DNA from: Mongoliibacter ruber
Lineage (GTDB): Bacteria > Bacteroidota > Bacteroidia > Cytophagales > Cyclobacteriaceae
Direction of reading: 5' to 3'
DNA length: 64,000 bases
Assembly (NCBI RefSeq): GCF_003003005.1
Contig: NZ_PVTR01000010.1
Span: 1-64,000 of the forward strand
The stretch's first letter is position 1, and each line of letters opens with the position of its first letter. Under the pieces are notes generated by a model. It ran no database searches. It had not been told where the DNA came from and was given only the letters and a program-made list of their open reading frames with translations. Below are positions 1 to 9,451 of this stretch, piece by piece. A program made the position numbers and the translations under genes.

Positions 1-868
1 ATAAAGTTTTTAGGCTATTGATTTGATTTAAATCTCTGAAAAATATCAAGAAAAAGTTTTCAATTGAAACCCTTTTGTGACTTTTGCTTCCTTTTTGTGG
101 TAGGTCAATTATAGGTTTTTACTTAAAGTACCTGAAACGTTCTGGAATTAAGCAGGTAACATATTTTTTAAATCAGCTGCACTTGAATTATATTTTGACA
201 ACAAAAGTGACAAAAGTGGTTAAAAGATAGAGGATGTTTACAGTTGTCAATTAAAAAGTTTTTAGGCTATTGATTTGATTTAAATCTCTGAAAAACATCA
301 AGAAAAAGTTTTCAATTGAAACCATTTTGTGACTTTTGCTTCCTTTTGTGGTAGATCAATTATAGGTTTTTACTTAAATTACCTGAAACGCTCTGGAATT
401 AAGCAGGTAACATATTTTTTAAGTCAGCTGTACTTGAATTATATTTTGACCACAAAAGTGACATAAGTGAATAAAAGGTAGAGGATGTTTACAGTTGTCA
501 ATTAAAAAGTTTTTAGGCTATTGATTTGATTTTAATCTCTGAAAAATATCAAGAAAAAGTTTTCAATTGAAACCCTTTTGTGACTTTTGCTTCCTTTTTG
601 TGGTAGGTCAATTATAGGTTTTTACTTAAAGTACCTGAAACGTTCTGGAATTAAGCAGGTAACATATTTTTTAAATCAGCTGCACTTGAATTATATTGAC
701 CACAAAAGTGACAAAAGTGATTAAAAGATAGAGGATGTTTACAGTTGTCAATTAAAAAGTTTTAGGCTATTGATTTGATTTTAATCTCTGAAAAACATCA
801 AGAAAAAGTTTTCAATTGAAACCCTTTTGTGACTGTTGTTCTCTTTTGTGGTAAATTATGATTTTTTA
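1..868. repeat. Tandem array of ~251 bp units, cut by the window edge
   Basis: The landmark AGTTTTTAGGCTATTG recurs near positions 5, 257, 508 and 758, giving periods of 252, 251 and 250 bp. There are three near-complete units and a fourth that diverges after about 860. Units differ by scattered substitutions and single-base indels. Each unit carries two arms in opposite orientation, one reading TTTTGTGACTTTTGCTTCC and TTTTGTGGT, the other TTGACCACAAAAGTGAC, about 105 bp apart. No open reading frame of note runs through it. The left end is outside the window, so the copy number is a minimum. A single diverged relative lies in inverted orientation near 52.0 kb. Confidence 0.9.
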
Positions 869-983
869 CTGTTTCAGAACATATACTGTGCACACTAAAG
901 AGCAGATACTAACATAAAATTTACAGATTTTACCCTACTGGTTTAAGAATCAAAGTCAAGAGATCATTCTTTTTTACGAATCC

Positions 984-2054
984 TTACTCATTCAACCTGT
1001 TCCTCCATGCAAAAGCCAACATAGGTAACTGCTGATAGCTATTCACACCCGCTTTTACTCCTTGGGTTTTTAGGAAGAGGTCATTAGACTTCCTGCTTAA
1101 CTCTAGGTTGAAGGGTTTGATGGCTTGTTGAGCCTTTTGAATGGAGAGCAAATCATTGCGTATACCAGCTGGCAAAGTCTTATAAAAATGACTGTAAAGT
1201 TCTTTTGACATTCGGTAGAGGTCATTCATCTGATAGCGCAACAACCTTAACTGTCCTGAATACTGCAATAATGCATCATCAGAATTGGAACATATGACCC
1301 AGGCGATAAAGTTGGCTTCCCCTTCATCCGTCACCCCATAGCTATGTGCCATTTCATGGGCAATGGTAAAGGGCTTTTCGAGGGGGTGCAAAGTGGGGTC
1401 GATATAACTCTCACCTGTATAGGGGAAATAAATCCCCAAAATACCCATTCTGCGCATAAAGCCAGCCGGATAAAATTGCTTGGTCCGTGGTTCACCTGTA
1501 AAATTCAATCCCAGCAAATAAAGGTTCTCCCTCATATTTGACCTGACCAATTTTTCCAGCTCAGGATAATCCATGATCTCCTCTACGGCAAGGGTATCTG
1601 GCGTGATATTATAGCGCAGCTGATTGCTAATGTTGCGTGTAAGTTCAAGCTCCTGAATCAACTGGGATTCATTGAGCGGTACTGGTTTGAGATCCAACTG
1701 TTGAAAAATCGGAAGCCTTTGATAATTATACCCCCATAAAATCAGAAACAAAAAAATCAATGCCCCTAGACTGTTGAACAAAGTCCTGATACTGAAACCT
1801 AGTTTTTCTTTCCAGCCTTGTGCTTTAGCGAGTCTATAAATGAAATAAATACCAACTGCAATGACTGATACGACAAAAATGTAAACCGTTGCAAAAGGTA
1901 ATTGGGAGACTGTTTTATCAATAATGTTGCGTATTCCCGGAAAAAAAGATCGTGAATAAATCTCCTCTGTCTTCTCAGGGTATTTAACAGCAAAATGCCT
2001 GACCAACAAACTGATCAGGCCTAAAATTGTCCAGGTCCAATTTCCCTTCAGCAC
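984..2054 (-). CDS. DUF3810-family membrane protein with zinc-peptidase-like motif
   Basis: This 356-residue protein has hydrophobic segments at about residues 8-22, 53-73 and 92-110, followed by a soluble domain. The motif HEMAH near residue 233 is followed by GVTDEGEANF, so an HExxH pair and a downstream acidic residue are present as in gluzincin-like metallopeptidases. The arrangement matches the Bacteroidota DUF3810 family, whose function is not established. The start is a GTG at 2054. It is preceded by GAAGGAG about nine bases upstream, an unusually good Shine-Dalgarno for this phylum. It begins 4 bp after the Nfu gene, so the two are probably cotranscribed. Peptidase activity is an inference from the motif. 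Confidence 0.8.
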   Translation of the reverse strand: MLKGNWTWTILGLISLLVRHFAVKYPEKTEEIYSRSFFPGIRNIIDKTVSQLPFATVYIFVVSVIAVGIYFIYRLAKAQGWKEKLGFSIRTLFNSLGALIFLFLILWGYNYQRLPIFQQLDLKPVPLNESQLIQELELTRNISNQLRYNITPDTLAVEEIMDYPELEKLVRSNMRENLYLLGLNFTGEPRTKQFYPAGFMRRMGILGIYFPYTGESYIDPTLHPLEKPFTIAHEMAHSYGVTDEGEANFIAWVICSNSDDALLQYSGQLRLLRYQMNDLYRMSKELYSHFYKTLPAGIRNDLLSIQKAQQAIKPFNLELSRKSNDLFLKTQGVKAGVNSYQQLPMLAFAWRNRLNE

Positions 2055-2058
2055 GATA

Positions 2059-2643
2059 TCAAACTCCTTCCGCCTGAACTTCTTTCACTTCATTTGGAAG
2101 CATCCTGGTCAGAAGGTTTTGAATCCCTGCTTTCAGTGTCACCGTACTGGAAGGACATCCAGAACAACTTCCCTGAAGAAGAACTTTGACTATGCCATCA
2201 TGAAAACTGTGGAAGACGATCGCTCCCCCATCTTGTTCCACAGCTGGTCGGATATATTCATCCAAGATGCCTTTGATTTTTTTGACGGTTTCGGAATCAT
2301 TTTCGTCAAAAAGAGGATCCTTGTCAAAAGAGGCTTGTACTGCAGGCTTTCCACTTTCCAGGTAGGTTCTGATATGATTTCTTACAAAATCCTGTACCTC
2401 GACCCAGTCCAATTCTGGCTTTTTGGTGACAGTCACAAAATTGGAAGCGATGAAAACTCTTTCTACAGCGGCAAAATTAAAAAGCTCTTTGGCCAAGGGT
2501 GAATTATCCGTACTGGCTGCATCAGGATAGTCAAAACTAATACCATCATCTGCCAACATAAAGTTCACCACAAACTTCAAAGAGTTGGGGTTTGGATTGG
2601 CTTCCATGTAAATATGTACAGGTCTTTTTTGTGCTTGAAGCAT
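2059..2643 (-). CDS. Nfu/NifU-like iron-sulfur cluster carrier protein
   Basis: The 194-residue protein has the two-domain layout of Nfu proteins. An N-terminal scaffold domain (about residues 8-95, beginning with a MEANPNPNSLKF-type motif) is followed by a C-terminal NifU domain (about 120-194). The latter carries the cluster-binding CSGC motif near residue 160. Nfu proteins carry and deliver assembled Fe-S clusters to client enzymes in the cytoplasm. Length is normal for the family. The stop lies 4 bp before the GTG of the DUF3810 gene, implying an operon. No isc or suf genes are nearby. Confidence 0.93.
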   Translation of the reverse strand: MLQAQKRPVHIYMEANPNPNSLKFVVNFMLADDGISFDYPDAASTDNSPLAKELFNFAAVERVFIASNFVTVTKKPELDWVEVQDFVRNHIRTYLESGKPAVQASFDKDPLFDENDSETVKKIKGILDEYIRPAVEQDGGAIVFHSFHDGIVKVLLQGSCSGCPSSTVTLKAGIQNLLTRMLPNEVKEVQAEGV

Positions 2644-2710
2644 AATTCCTACGTTTTCTTTGATTGATGTCTTAAATACTAATAAAAAGGGGGAATAGTT
2701 CCTTTATGAC

Positions 2711-3406
2711 TTAATTTTGCCATTTCCCTTTTCTAATTTGAAAAAGATAGGTCAAGGTAATCTCTATTGTAGTAGTATTGAGGTCAAATATCCTGTCTTG
2801 AGATTCAGGATCCCCAAATTCATAGGAAAACCTACCATCAGCCGCGAGGGTGCTTTTCCCGAATAATTTAGAAATACCAGCACCTAGCGATAAGCCGTAC
2901 ATGAGCCTCTTAGGGTCGTCTCCTGCCTGACCATAGGTGGGCAACTCGACTTCCTCTACATCAAATTCCCTCGTCACATCTCTGGCATTTAAAAGATAAC
3001 CAAGGTGAGGCCCTAACTTGATGTGAAATCTGCCTGATCTACCAAAGTAAAAATTGGAAAGTAAAGGCATTTTCAGGTAATCCATCTCAGTTCTATTGAC
3101 CATGAGTTGGTCATTTTCCTGGCTATATCCTAAGGTGATATATTGCAATTCAAACTGTACCCCTGCATTTTTTTGCCCAAAATGTTCGATCACAAAGGAA
3201 TAGGTTTGTGCTGAAATCCCATCCGAAAACTGTACCGGCCTGCCCAATGCATACCTATAGCTGAGAGAAGATAAGGAGACCCCTCCCCGAACACCTACGC
3301 TGGTCTGGGCTTCAGCTAGTAATGGCAAAGCTGTCAACAATAGAAACATCAAGACAATAATTCTGAAAGGCATGCTCAAAAATAAGGATACTTTGGAATT
3401 ATACAT
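2711..3406 (-). CDS. PorT-type outer-membrane beta-barrel protein
   Basis: A 231-residue protein with a signal peptide ending near AEAQ at about residue 34. It is followed by alternating hydrophobic/polar strands (SVGVRGGVSLSSLSYRY and similar) and a C-terminal strand ending near TYLFQIRKGKW. This is the usual picture of the small outer-membrane beta-barrel (porin/PorT-like) proteins of Bacteroidota. An internal ATG at 3373 (MPFRII...) would give a more compact signal peptide and is a credible alternative start. It lies 37 bp downstream of the large TonB-plug protein gene and may be cotranscribed with it. The specific function is unknown. Confidence 0.75.
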   Translation of the reverse strand: MYNSKVSLFLSMPFRIIVLMFLLLTALPLLAEAQTSVGVRGGVSLSSLSYRYALGRPVQFSDGISAQTYSFVIEHFGQKNAGVQFELQYITLGYSQENDQLMVNRTEMDYLKMPLLSNFYFGRSGRFHIKLGPHLGYLLNARDVTREFDVEEVELPTYGQAGDDPKRLMYGLSLGAGISKLFGKSTLAADGRFSYEFGDPESQDRIFDLNTTTIEITLTYLFQIRKGKWQN

Positions 3407-3443
3407 GTTTATGCTGTGGCCATTCTATTTTAAATCTTGTGAA

Positions 3444-6218
3444 TTAATCTTCTTGTTTGGAAGAAATAAGAAAAGTGCCTCTCACAGGCTTCCCTTCTAT
3501 GTCCAATCCTTCTATGACAAGGTATTTGGGACTATTGGTGTCATTAGTGAAAAATTCAATGGAAGTTTTTCCCGAACTACTCTCTGTCACCATATATGGG
3601 TTCCAATACAAAGTGACTCTTTCGTCTTTTTCAGGGAACTCTTCTGCAGTATCATAATCAAATGGCACATAATTACTCGGCATACCAAATCCTTCAATCA
3701 CCATGCTACTCATCCCAGGAGATCCTCCCAATAACATTGGTGACGAACTTATTCCTTTTTTGAGGTAGATGGCTATAATCCCGTTTCTACCTAAATCACC
3801 CATCATAGAACTCGTCCTGCTTACTACTTCTATTCTATCAATATCGTTCGGATTGACCGTTGCTACATTGTTGGCCGCTAAGACTCCTGGACCGGAAGGC
3901 ATCACAGACCCATCTATCATGACCAAAGGCTCCATTGAAAGATTGGAAGATAAGGCACCGCCTCTGATGCGGATTTCTTGGGTTGTCGTTACAGACATAC
4001 CCGGCACTTGCGCTTTCAAACTCATTAAGAGGTCTATTACAGTTCCATTGCGGTTGAGGTTTTCTCCCCTGACTACGTGATCAGCCCGACCGTACACGGC
4101 ATTAGAACTGGCCGACTCTCTTCCCGTCGCTACTTCTACTTGTTCCAATTGGACGACTTCTTCTTTTTCCAATGAATAATCAAAAATAGAAGTGCTGGTT
4201 TTGCTAACAGCAGGCATCCTCAAGTGAGATGGAACAAAAAATGGTGGATTCAGCTTTTCGACCAACTTAAACTCTCCGAAGCCTTTCCCCTTTTTGTCAA
4301 GGGCCATAAAAGAGAAGTCCATGGGACCATAAAAATCCATTTCTTCCAATTTGAAACTGCCATCTTTGTCAGATTCCAAATCAAACGAGCCCTCAAAATT
4401 ATTGAGAAACACTGTAAAAGGGGTACTTACTCCTTTTCCCTTATCATTAGAAAATGTTCCGTCAACATTCCATGTAGTTTCCAAGGGATATGAGAATTTG
4501 TCCGGAGTGATATGGTCGGGCACGTTGACAAAATTAAAGCTATTTAGGGCGGAAATTGCCGTTGGGTACAGCGTTGCATAATAAGTGTCCCGAACTGAAG
4601 CGGAGAGATTTGCAGCCACTGGCCTGCCTTCCCTATCTTTCAGCTCAATATCAACTTTGACTCTTTCTCTTTTACCGTAAGCCTCTTGATCTGAATGAAA
4701 GACGACTTTTATATCTCCTTGCTCATCATTTGGCTTCTCAGTAGACAGGATCCTTTCAAATGGACTTAAGACTGGAAGTGTTTTGACGAAATAAGAATCC
4801 GGTCCGTAATTTCTGTTCCAGTTTGTGTATGCCCTGATATAATATTCATTTTGACTCAATGAATCAGGAAGGTAAAATTCACCTACTGCCAAGCCATTTT
4901 CAATTTTGTACTTTTTCTGCAGTACTACATCTCTTTCCGCCGAGATCAACTCCACATGCAATATCTTACTCAATTCTCTTTTAAACTCAGGATTGGCATA
5001 TCGGAAATAGGCTTTGAAAAATACAGGTTCCCCTGTGTAATAATAATCCCTGTCGGTATGGAGGTAGACTTTCTCCTGAAGACTTCCCGCATCCTTCACC
5101 ATTTGGCGCTGTAGTCTGTCGGAAAGATTGGGCCTATAGTCAAAGGGCAGCATACTACTGACCTTTCTTTTGTCCATGTCACCTGAAAAAGTGACATCTT
5201 TTTCATTGAGGACCATCCCATTTGCATTGACATAGACGTAATTGCCATTGACTTCTAACCAAGAAATCGGATAAGGCGCGTCTCTATATGTATTGACATT
5301 GGAGTAGCCCTTTTCGTAATGGATTTCGATCCTGCCTTTCAAAAATAATTTGTACTCTCCGGGGCGCCTGCCAGCCTGCACCAAATTATCCGGCTTGTAT
5401 TCCACAATGGAGTTTCCCAACTCATTGGCAAAAACATCTGATCTCAGGTTACGGCTTTCTGAGCCTCCAGCTTTATCTCCATAGAGATAGAAACCTTCTT
5501 GGTTATGCTGATTCTCGATCATTGCCCGAAACATGTTTGCAGGCGATTTGAGATAAGTATCCAGTCTGTTACTTTCCCAGTTGGATTTGGTATTTGGATC
5601 CAAGGCTTCCATTTCTTCAAAACGGGTAGCTCCTGCGATAATATGAAATTGGGAAGTATATTGAAATTGCTTGAGGTCAAAAGTAAGCTTGTAGCCTAAG
5701 GCTGAATTTTCTATTTCAATCGGCTGAATGGCCTCCGCCTTGAAGTTATTGTTGGAGTTGTCCTCAGGAAAATCAATCACCCAAGGATTTGTAATCTCCG
5801 ACTTGGCTGCTAAGTCATCTGTACCAAGGAAGTAATTTTTAAATTTCCGTAATTCTCTTTCCCAAGACCTGTCCCTTTTAGCTTTGATCTCCACATCACT
5901 GAGCTCTTGGTCCAATGAAACCAAGCTAACGTTGACAGTTAGCTGTGCTCCAGGCTTAACGGAGGCTGATTTCTGTACCGCTTCATAACCCATAAATGAA
6001 AAGCCCATGTCAAAATCACCCACTGGAACTTCGCTCAAAGTATAGGCACCGTCTAAATCAGTAGTGGTTGAAATGGTAGAATTATTGATAAACACATTAC
6101 AAAAAGGCAAAGCTTCACCTGACTGCGCGTCTGTCACTTTTCCTGAAATAGTGCCGGTTTGAGAAAAAGTAGTCTGCACCAAAAAAAAAGAGAAAATGAA
6201 AAATGCTAGCTGTCTCAT
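3444..6218 (-). CDS. Carboxypeptidase-regulatory / MG2 / TonB-plug surface protein
   Basis: The 924-residue protein starts with a signal peptide (cleavage near residue 20). A CarboxypepD_reg-like beta-sandwich follows at about 22-105 (GTISGKVTDAQSGEALPFCNV). A central region contains an MG2/alpha-2-macroglobulin-like stretch around residues 385-470, with YLHTDRDYYYTGEPVFFKAY as its signature. A TonB-plug-like segment at about 725-815 includes VPGMSVTTTQEIRIRGG. No 22-strand barrel follows, so it is not a complete TonB-dependent receptor. Proteins of this architecture are frequent in Bacteroidota and are thought to sit in the periplasm or outer membrane; their task is unknown. It is upstream of, and probably cotranscribed with, the small beta-barrel gene. 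Confidence 0.8.
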   Translation of the reverse strand: MRQLAFFIFSFFLVQTTFSQTGTISGKVTDAQSGEALPFCNVFINNSTISTTTDLDGAYTLSEVPVGDFDMGFSFMGYEAVQKSASVKPGAQLTVNVSLVSLDQELSDVEIKAKRDRSWERELRKFKNYFLGTDDLAAKSEITNPWVIDFPEDNSNNNFKAEAIQPIEIENSALGYKLTFDLKQFQYTSQFHIIAGATRFEEMEALDPNTKSNWESNRLDTYLKSPANMFRAMIENQHNQEGFYLYGDKAGGSESRNLRSDVFANELGNSIVEYKPDNLVQAGRRPGEYKLFLKGRIEIHYEKGYSNVNTYRDAPYPISWLEVNGNYVYVNANGMVLNEKDVTFSGDMDKRKVSSMLPFDYRPNLSDRLQRQMVKDAGSLQEKVYLHTDRDYYYTGEPVFFKAYFRYANPEFKRELSKILHVELISAERDVVLQKKYKIENGLAVGEFYLPDSLSQNEYYIRAYTNWNRNYGPDSYFVKTLPVLSPFERILSTEKPNDEQGDIKVVFHSDQEAYGKRERVKVDIELKDREGRPVAANLSASVRDTYYATLYPTAISALNSFNFVNVPDHITPDKFSYPLETTWNVDGTFSNDKGKGVSTPFTVFLNNFEGSFDLESDKDGSFKLEEMDFYGPMDFSFMALDKKGKGFGEFKLVEKLNPPFFVPSHLRMPAVSKTSTSIFDYSLEKEEVVQLEQVEVATGRESASSNAVYGRADHVVRGENLNRNGTVIDLLMSLKAQVPGMSVTTTQEIRIRGGALSSNLSMEPLVMIDGSVMPSGPGVLAANNVATVNPNDIDRIEVVSRTSSMMGDLGRNGIIAIYLKKGISSSPMLLGGSPGMSSMVIEGFGMPSNYVPFDYDTAEEFPEKDERVTLYWNPYMVTESSSGKTSIEFFTNDTNSPKYLVIEGLDIEGKPVRGTFLISSKQED

Positions 6219-6307
6219 GATTTAAAACTAATGGTTACGGCGAATATAAAGACTGGTTTTTTAAAGTCCTAGGAGGTATACTCCATTTCTCAAAAAAAGT
6301 TGATCCC

Positions 6308-6338
6308 AAAAAAATAAGCCAGGGAATCCCTGGCTTAT
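6308..6338 (-). terminator. Rho-independent terminator of the gltX unit
   Basis: An inverted repeat with arms ATAAGCCAGGGA and TCCCTGGCTTAT lies just past the stop of the small lysine-rich gene. On the minus strand it is followed by a run of T. It closes the gltX plus small-ORF transcript. Confidence 0.85.
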
Positions 6339-6341
6339 GGT

Positions 6342-6557
6342 CTATTTCTTTTTTTTCTTACCGTCCTTGATTTCATCTATATCTTCACGGTCCTTCAGTT
6401 TTTTATCTTCCACATTTTTGTTGAGAAACTCATTGAGCTTATCTATGGAAAACGAGCTGGAGATTTCCCCAAATGTATTTATGTTCATTTTGAAACCATC
6501 CAAATCTTTGTGGACTTTGGGAGTTTCTTCCTTTTTTGGTTTTTTAGCCATGGCCAT
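6342..6557 (-). CDS. Small lysine-rich hypothetical protein
   Basis: This 71-residue protein is strongly charged. It has lysine-rich ends (AKKPKKEETPK and a terminal KKKKK) and a central stretch of about residues 20-48 that reads like a short conserved alpha/beta motif (DGFKMNINTFGEISSSF). It starts 4 bp after the gltX stop and ends right before a strong terminator, so it is the last gene of the gltX transcript. The family is not recognised and no function is proposed. Codon use looks like its neighbours. A double start (ATG GCC ATG GCT) makes the first or third codon possible. Confidence 0.7.
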   Translation of the reverse strand: MAMAKKPKKEETPKVHKDLDGFKMNINTFGEISSSFSIDKLNEFLNKNVEDKKLKDREDIDEIKDGKKKKK

Positions 6558-6561
6558 TCAA

Positions 6562-8100
6562 TTATGAGTTCACTTCAAGGTTATTCAAAGCGTAATCTAT
6601 TCTTTGAATTAATTCCTCTTTTCCAATTATGCTGAAAACCGCCATCAAATCCGGTCCGGCACCTACACCGGTTGCAGCAAGTCTTACAGCTTGCATAACT
6701 TTACCCAATTTGATGCCATTAATTTCTGCGGCTTCTTCTAGTAAAGATTTGGCAGATTCCGGACTTAAATCCTCCGAATAGCCTGACAGTTTTTCCTTAT
6801 ATGCATTCAAGACGGCTACCGCGTCATTATTCCATCTTTTGGAAACAACGGACTCATCAAATGAAGTTGGAGCCACAAACATAAACTTCCCTTCTTTCCA
6901 AAGATCTGAAGGAAACGTTGCCCTTTCTTTCATGATATGGGCAATTTTTGCTGCCTTCTCTTTATCGACAGGAATACCTTCTTTTTCCAAATCCTCCAAA
7001 AGGAATTCGGCTAATTCTTCATCAGACTTGGCTCTGAGGTATTGCTCATTGTACCATTTGGCTTTGTTGATATCAAATTTAGTACCTGATTTACCTATTC
7101 TGTCTATGCTGAAGGCTTCTATCAATTCATCTAAGGTGAATAATTCTCTATGGTCACCCGGGTTCCATCCTAAAAAGGCAAGGAAGTTCAAAAACGCATC
7201 AGGCATATATCCCTGTTCTTTGAAACCCATAGCGGTATCGCCAGTGTTGGGATCTTTCCAGTCCATAGGAAAAACAGGGAAACCGTGCTTATCAGCATCT
7301 CTTTTGGATAATTTACCATTACCATCTGGCTTGAGCAATAGCGGTAAATGGGCAAATTGGGGCATAGTGTCCTCCCACCCAAAGTACCTGTAAAGCAATA
7401 CGTGAAGCGGTGCGGACGGCAACCATTCTTCTCCCCTGATGACATGAGTGATACCCATCAGGTGGTCATCAACAATATTGGCCAAATGATAGGTCGGCAT
7501 GCCATCCGATTTCATCAGCACTTTATCATCCAATGTGGAAGAATGCACCATCACCCACCCCCTGATCAAGTCATTGAGCCTTACTTCTTCTTTTCTTGGA
7601 ATCTTGACTCGGATCACATAAGGTTCTCCTGACTCAAGTCTTGACTTTACCTCATCCTCAGGGAGGGTCAGAGAGTTTTTCATCTGAGTCCTTGTAATGG
7701 AGTTGTATTGAGGTGATACTACGCGAGCCGCGGTCAATCGCTGTCTCATCGCTTCCAGTTCCTCAGATGTATCGAATGCATAGTAAGCATGTCCTTTTTC
7801 CACCAAGTCCAAGGCATACTGCATGTACATCGGTTTTCTTTCCGATTGGCGATAAGGCCCTACTGTACCTGGATTCCATGGACTCTCGTCTGGAGAAATC
7901 CCAAGCCAAGCCAGTGCATCTTTGATATAATCTTCAGCTCCCTCTACAAATCGGGTCTGATCGGTATCCTCTATTCTAAGCAAAAATTTACCGCCAGTTT
8001 TCCTAGCAAAAAGATAATTGTAAAGGGCTGTCCTTACGCCTCCAATATGTAGGGCGCCTGTGGGTGAAGGGGCAAATCGTACACGTACTTCTCTGTTCAT
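6562..8100 (-). CDS. gltX: Glutamate--tRNA ligase
   Basis: A 512-residue class I aminoacyl-tRNA synthetase that charges tRNA-Glu with glutamate in the cytoplasm. The HIGH-type signature is ALHIGG at residues 16-21 and the KMSKS-type loop is KLSKR at 263-267. The catalytic Rossmann fold, stem-contact region and C-terminal anticodon-binding domain are all present at normal length. The start ATG at 8100 gives the expected RVRFAPSPTG N-terminus. It is followed after 4 bp by a small lysine-rich gene and then a terminator. Only one GltX-type synthetase lies in the window, so its specificity (Glu only, or Glu and Gln) cannot be judged from sequence. Confidence 0.97.
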   Translation of the reverse strand: MNREVRVRFAPSPTGALHIGGVRTALYNYLFARKTGGKFLLRIEDTDQTRFVEGAEDYIKDALAWLGISPDESPWNPGTVGPYRQSERKPMYMQYALDLVEKGHAYYAFDTSEELEAMRQRLTAARVVSPQYNSITRTQMKNSLTLPEDEVKSRLESGEPYVIRVKIPRKEEVRLNDLIRGWVMVHSSTLDDKVLMKSDGMPTYHLANIVDDHLMGITHVIRGEEWLPSAPLHVLLYRYFGWEDTMPQFAHLPLLLKPDGNGKLSKRDADKHGFPVFPMDWKDPNTGDTAMGFKEQGYMPDAFLNFLAFLGWNPGDHRELFTLDELIEAFSIDRIGKSGTKFDINKAKWYNEQYLRAKSDEELAEFLLEDLEKEGIPVDKEKAAKIAHIMKERATFPSDLWKEGKFMFVAPTSFDESVVSKRWNNDAVAVLNAYKEKLSGYSEDLSPESAKSLLEEAAEINGIKLGKVMQAVRLAATGVGAGPDLMAVFSIIGKEELIQRIDYALNNLEVNS

Positions 8101-8263
8101 GTTGCTTTATTTCTTTCTATTTCAATAACAGATACAAAGTGTTTCTGTTGCTTATACATACAAAATCAAGGGGCAAAGATAGGGAATTTTGAACACTTGG
8201 GAAGGTCGGGATAGAATAAACCCAAGCGGATTGCGAAGAATCACTTCTAGGTCAATCCAAAAG

Positions 8264-8300
8264 TAAAAAAAGGGAACCCGTTGCCAGATTCCCTTTTTTC
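8264..8300 (-). terminator. Terminator of the rpsP-rimM-trmD-rplS operon
   Basis: Downstream of rplS on the minus strand lies AAGGGAATCTGGCAAC followed by GGGTTCCCTT and a T run. The stem GGGAA/TTCCC is flanked by A and T tracts. It ends the ribosomal/tRNA-modification operon. Confidence 0.8.
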
Positions 8301-8316
8301 AAACAAAGTCAAAGAC

Positions 8317-8682
8317 TTATTTTCTGTGTCTGATTTTTTCCTTGATTTTGGCAGCCTTACCTTGACGGCCTCTCAAGTAGTACAATCTTGCTCTTCTTAC
8401 TTTACCTTCTCTCAACAATTCGATTTTTTCGATAGATGGAGAAAGGATTGGGAAGATTCTTTCAACACCAACTCCGTTAGAGATTTTCCTTACTGTGAAA
8501 GTCTCACCGTTAGAGTTAGGGTTTTTTCTTTGGATAACTGTTCCTTGGAACTGCTGGATACGCTCTTTGTTACCTTCAGTAATTCTTACGTGTACATTGA
8601 TGGTATCTCCAGCTTTGAAAGAAGGGAACTTAGATCTAGCTTCGCTGTATTCCTCTTCTACAAATTTAATTAGATCGCTCAT
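8317..8682 (-). CDS. rplS: 50S ribosomal protein L19
   Basis: A 121-residue bL19, which lies at the 30S-50S interface. The core signature [20 protein letters not shown] and the following region with [12 protein letters not shown] and FTVRKIS are intact. The C-terminus (RHRK) is basic as expected. It is the last gene of the classic rpsP-rimM-trmD-rplS order, separated from trmD by 82 bp, and is followed by a terminator. Confidence 0.97.
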   Translation of the reverse strand: MSDLIKFVEEEYSEARSKFPSFKAGDTINVHVRITEGNKERIQQFQGTVIQRKNPNSNGETFTVRKISNGVGVERIFPILSPSIEKIELLREGKVRRARLYYLRGRQGKAAKIKEKIRHRK

Positions 8683-8764
8683 AGCTTTATATTTTTTGTG
8701 AACAGCCTTTTGGCCTTCACATGTTGAATAGATTCAATTTTCAATTGCCTACATTTATCGCCTT

Positions 8765-9451
8765 TTAAGAATTATTACCTTCCAGTAAGTCAGGTCTTCT
8801 TTCTTTTGTCCGGCGAACCGATGCTTCAAATCTCCAGGTTTCAATTTTGGCTTGATGCCCTGACATCAATACTTCCGGTACCGTCATGCCGTCATATTCA
8901 GCTGGCCTGGTGTATACCGGAGGGGCTAAAAGCCCGTCTTGGAAGGAATCTGTCAATGCAGATGTTTCGTCATTGAGTACCCCTGGGATCAGTCGGATGA
9001 CAGCATCTGCTACTATTGCAGCGGCAAGCTCTCCTCCTGAAAGGACGTAGTCACCTACGCTTATTTCCCTGGTGATGAATTTTTCTCTGACCCTTTCATC
9101 TACACCTTTATAGTGTCCACACAGTATGATTATATTTTGTTTGAGGGAAAGTTCATTAGCCATTGACTGGTTAAAGGTTTTTCCATCAGGACTCATATAA
9201 ATCACTTCATCATAGTCCCTTTCACTTTTAAGTGCTTGAATGCACTTCGCAATAGGTTCTACCATCATGACCATTCCGGCACCGCCTCCAAAAGCATAAT
9301 CATCGACCTGCTTTTTTTTGCCCCCGGCATAATCTCTCAGGTTGTGTATCCTGACCATGGCGATTCCTTTGTCTTCCGCTCTTTTAAGAATAGAGTGGGA
9401 AAAAGGTCCTTCCAACAATCCGGGTACCACTGTGATGATATCTATGCGCAT
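8765..9451 (-). CDS. trmD: tRNA (guanine-N1-)-methyltransferase
   Basis: A 228-residue SPOUT-fold enzyme that methylates N1 of G37 in tRNAs with G36, which protects the reading frame. The N-terminus [20 protein letters not shown], the knot region with [14 protein letters not shown] near residue 110, and the [14 protein letters not shown] motif near 131-144 are diagnostic. Its ATG shares one base with the rimM stop (TGATG), indicating translational coupling. Confidence 0.97.
   Translation of the reverse strand: MRIDIITVVPGLLEGPFSHSILKRAEDKGIAMVRIHNLRDYAGGKKKQVDDYAFGGGAGMVMMVEPIAKCIQALKSERDYDEVIYMSPDGKTFNQSMANELSLKQNIIILCGHYKGVDERVREKFITREISVGDYVLSGGELAAAIVADAVIRLIPGVLNDETSALTDSFQDGLLAPPVYTRPAEYDGMTVPEVLMSGHQAKIETWRFEASVRRTKERRPDLLEGNNS

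Noticed and set aside
1-868. CRISPR array
   Set aside because: The repeating unit is about 251 bp and nearly uniform throughout, with no short repeat/variable spacer alternation.
6337-6567. Plus-strand frame opposite the small lysine-rich gene
   Set aside because: It is Ser/Phe/Leu-rich, exactly the complement of a Lys/Glu-rich gene with proper operon context.
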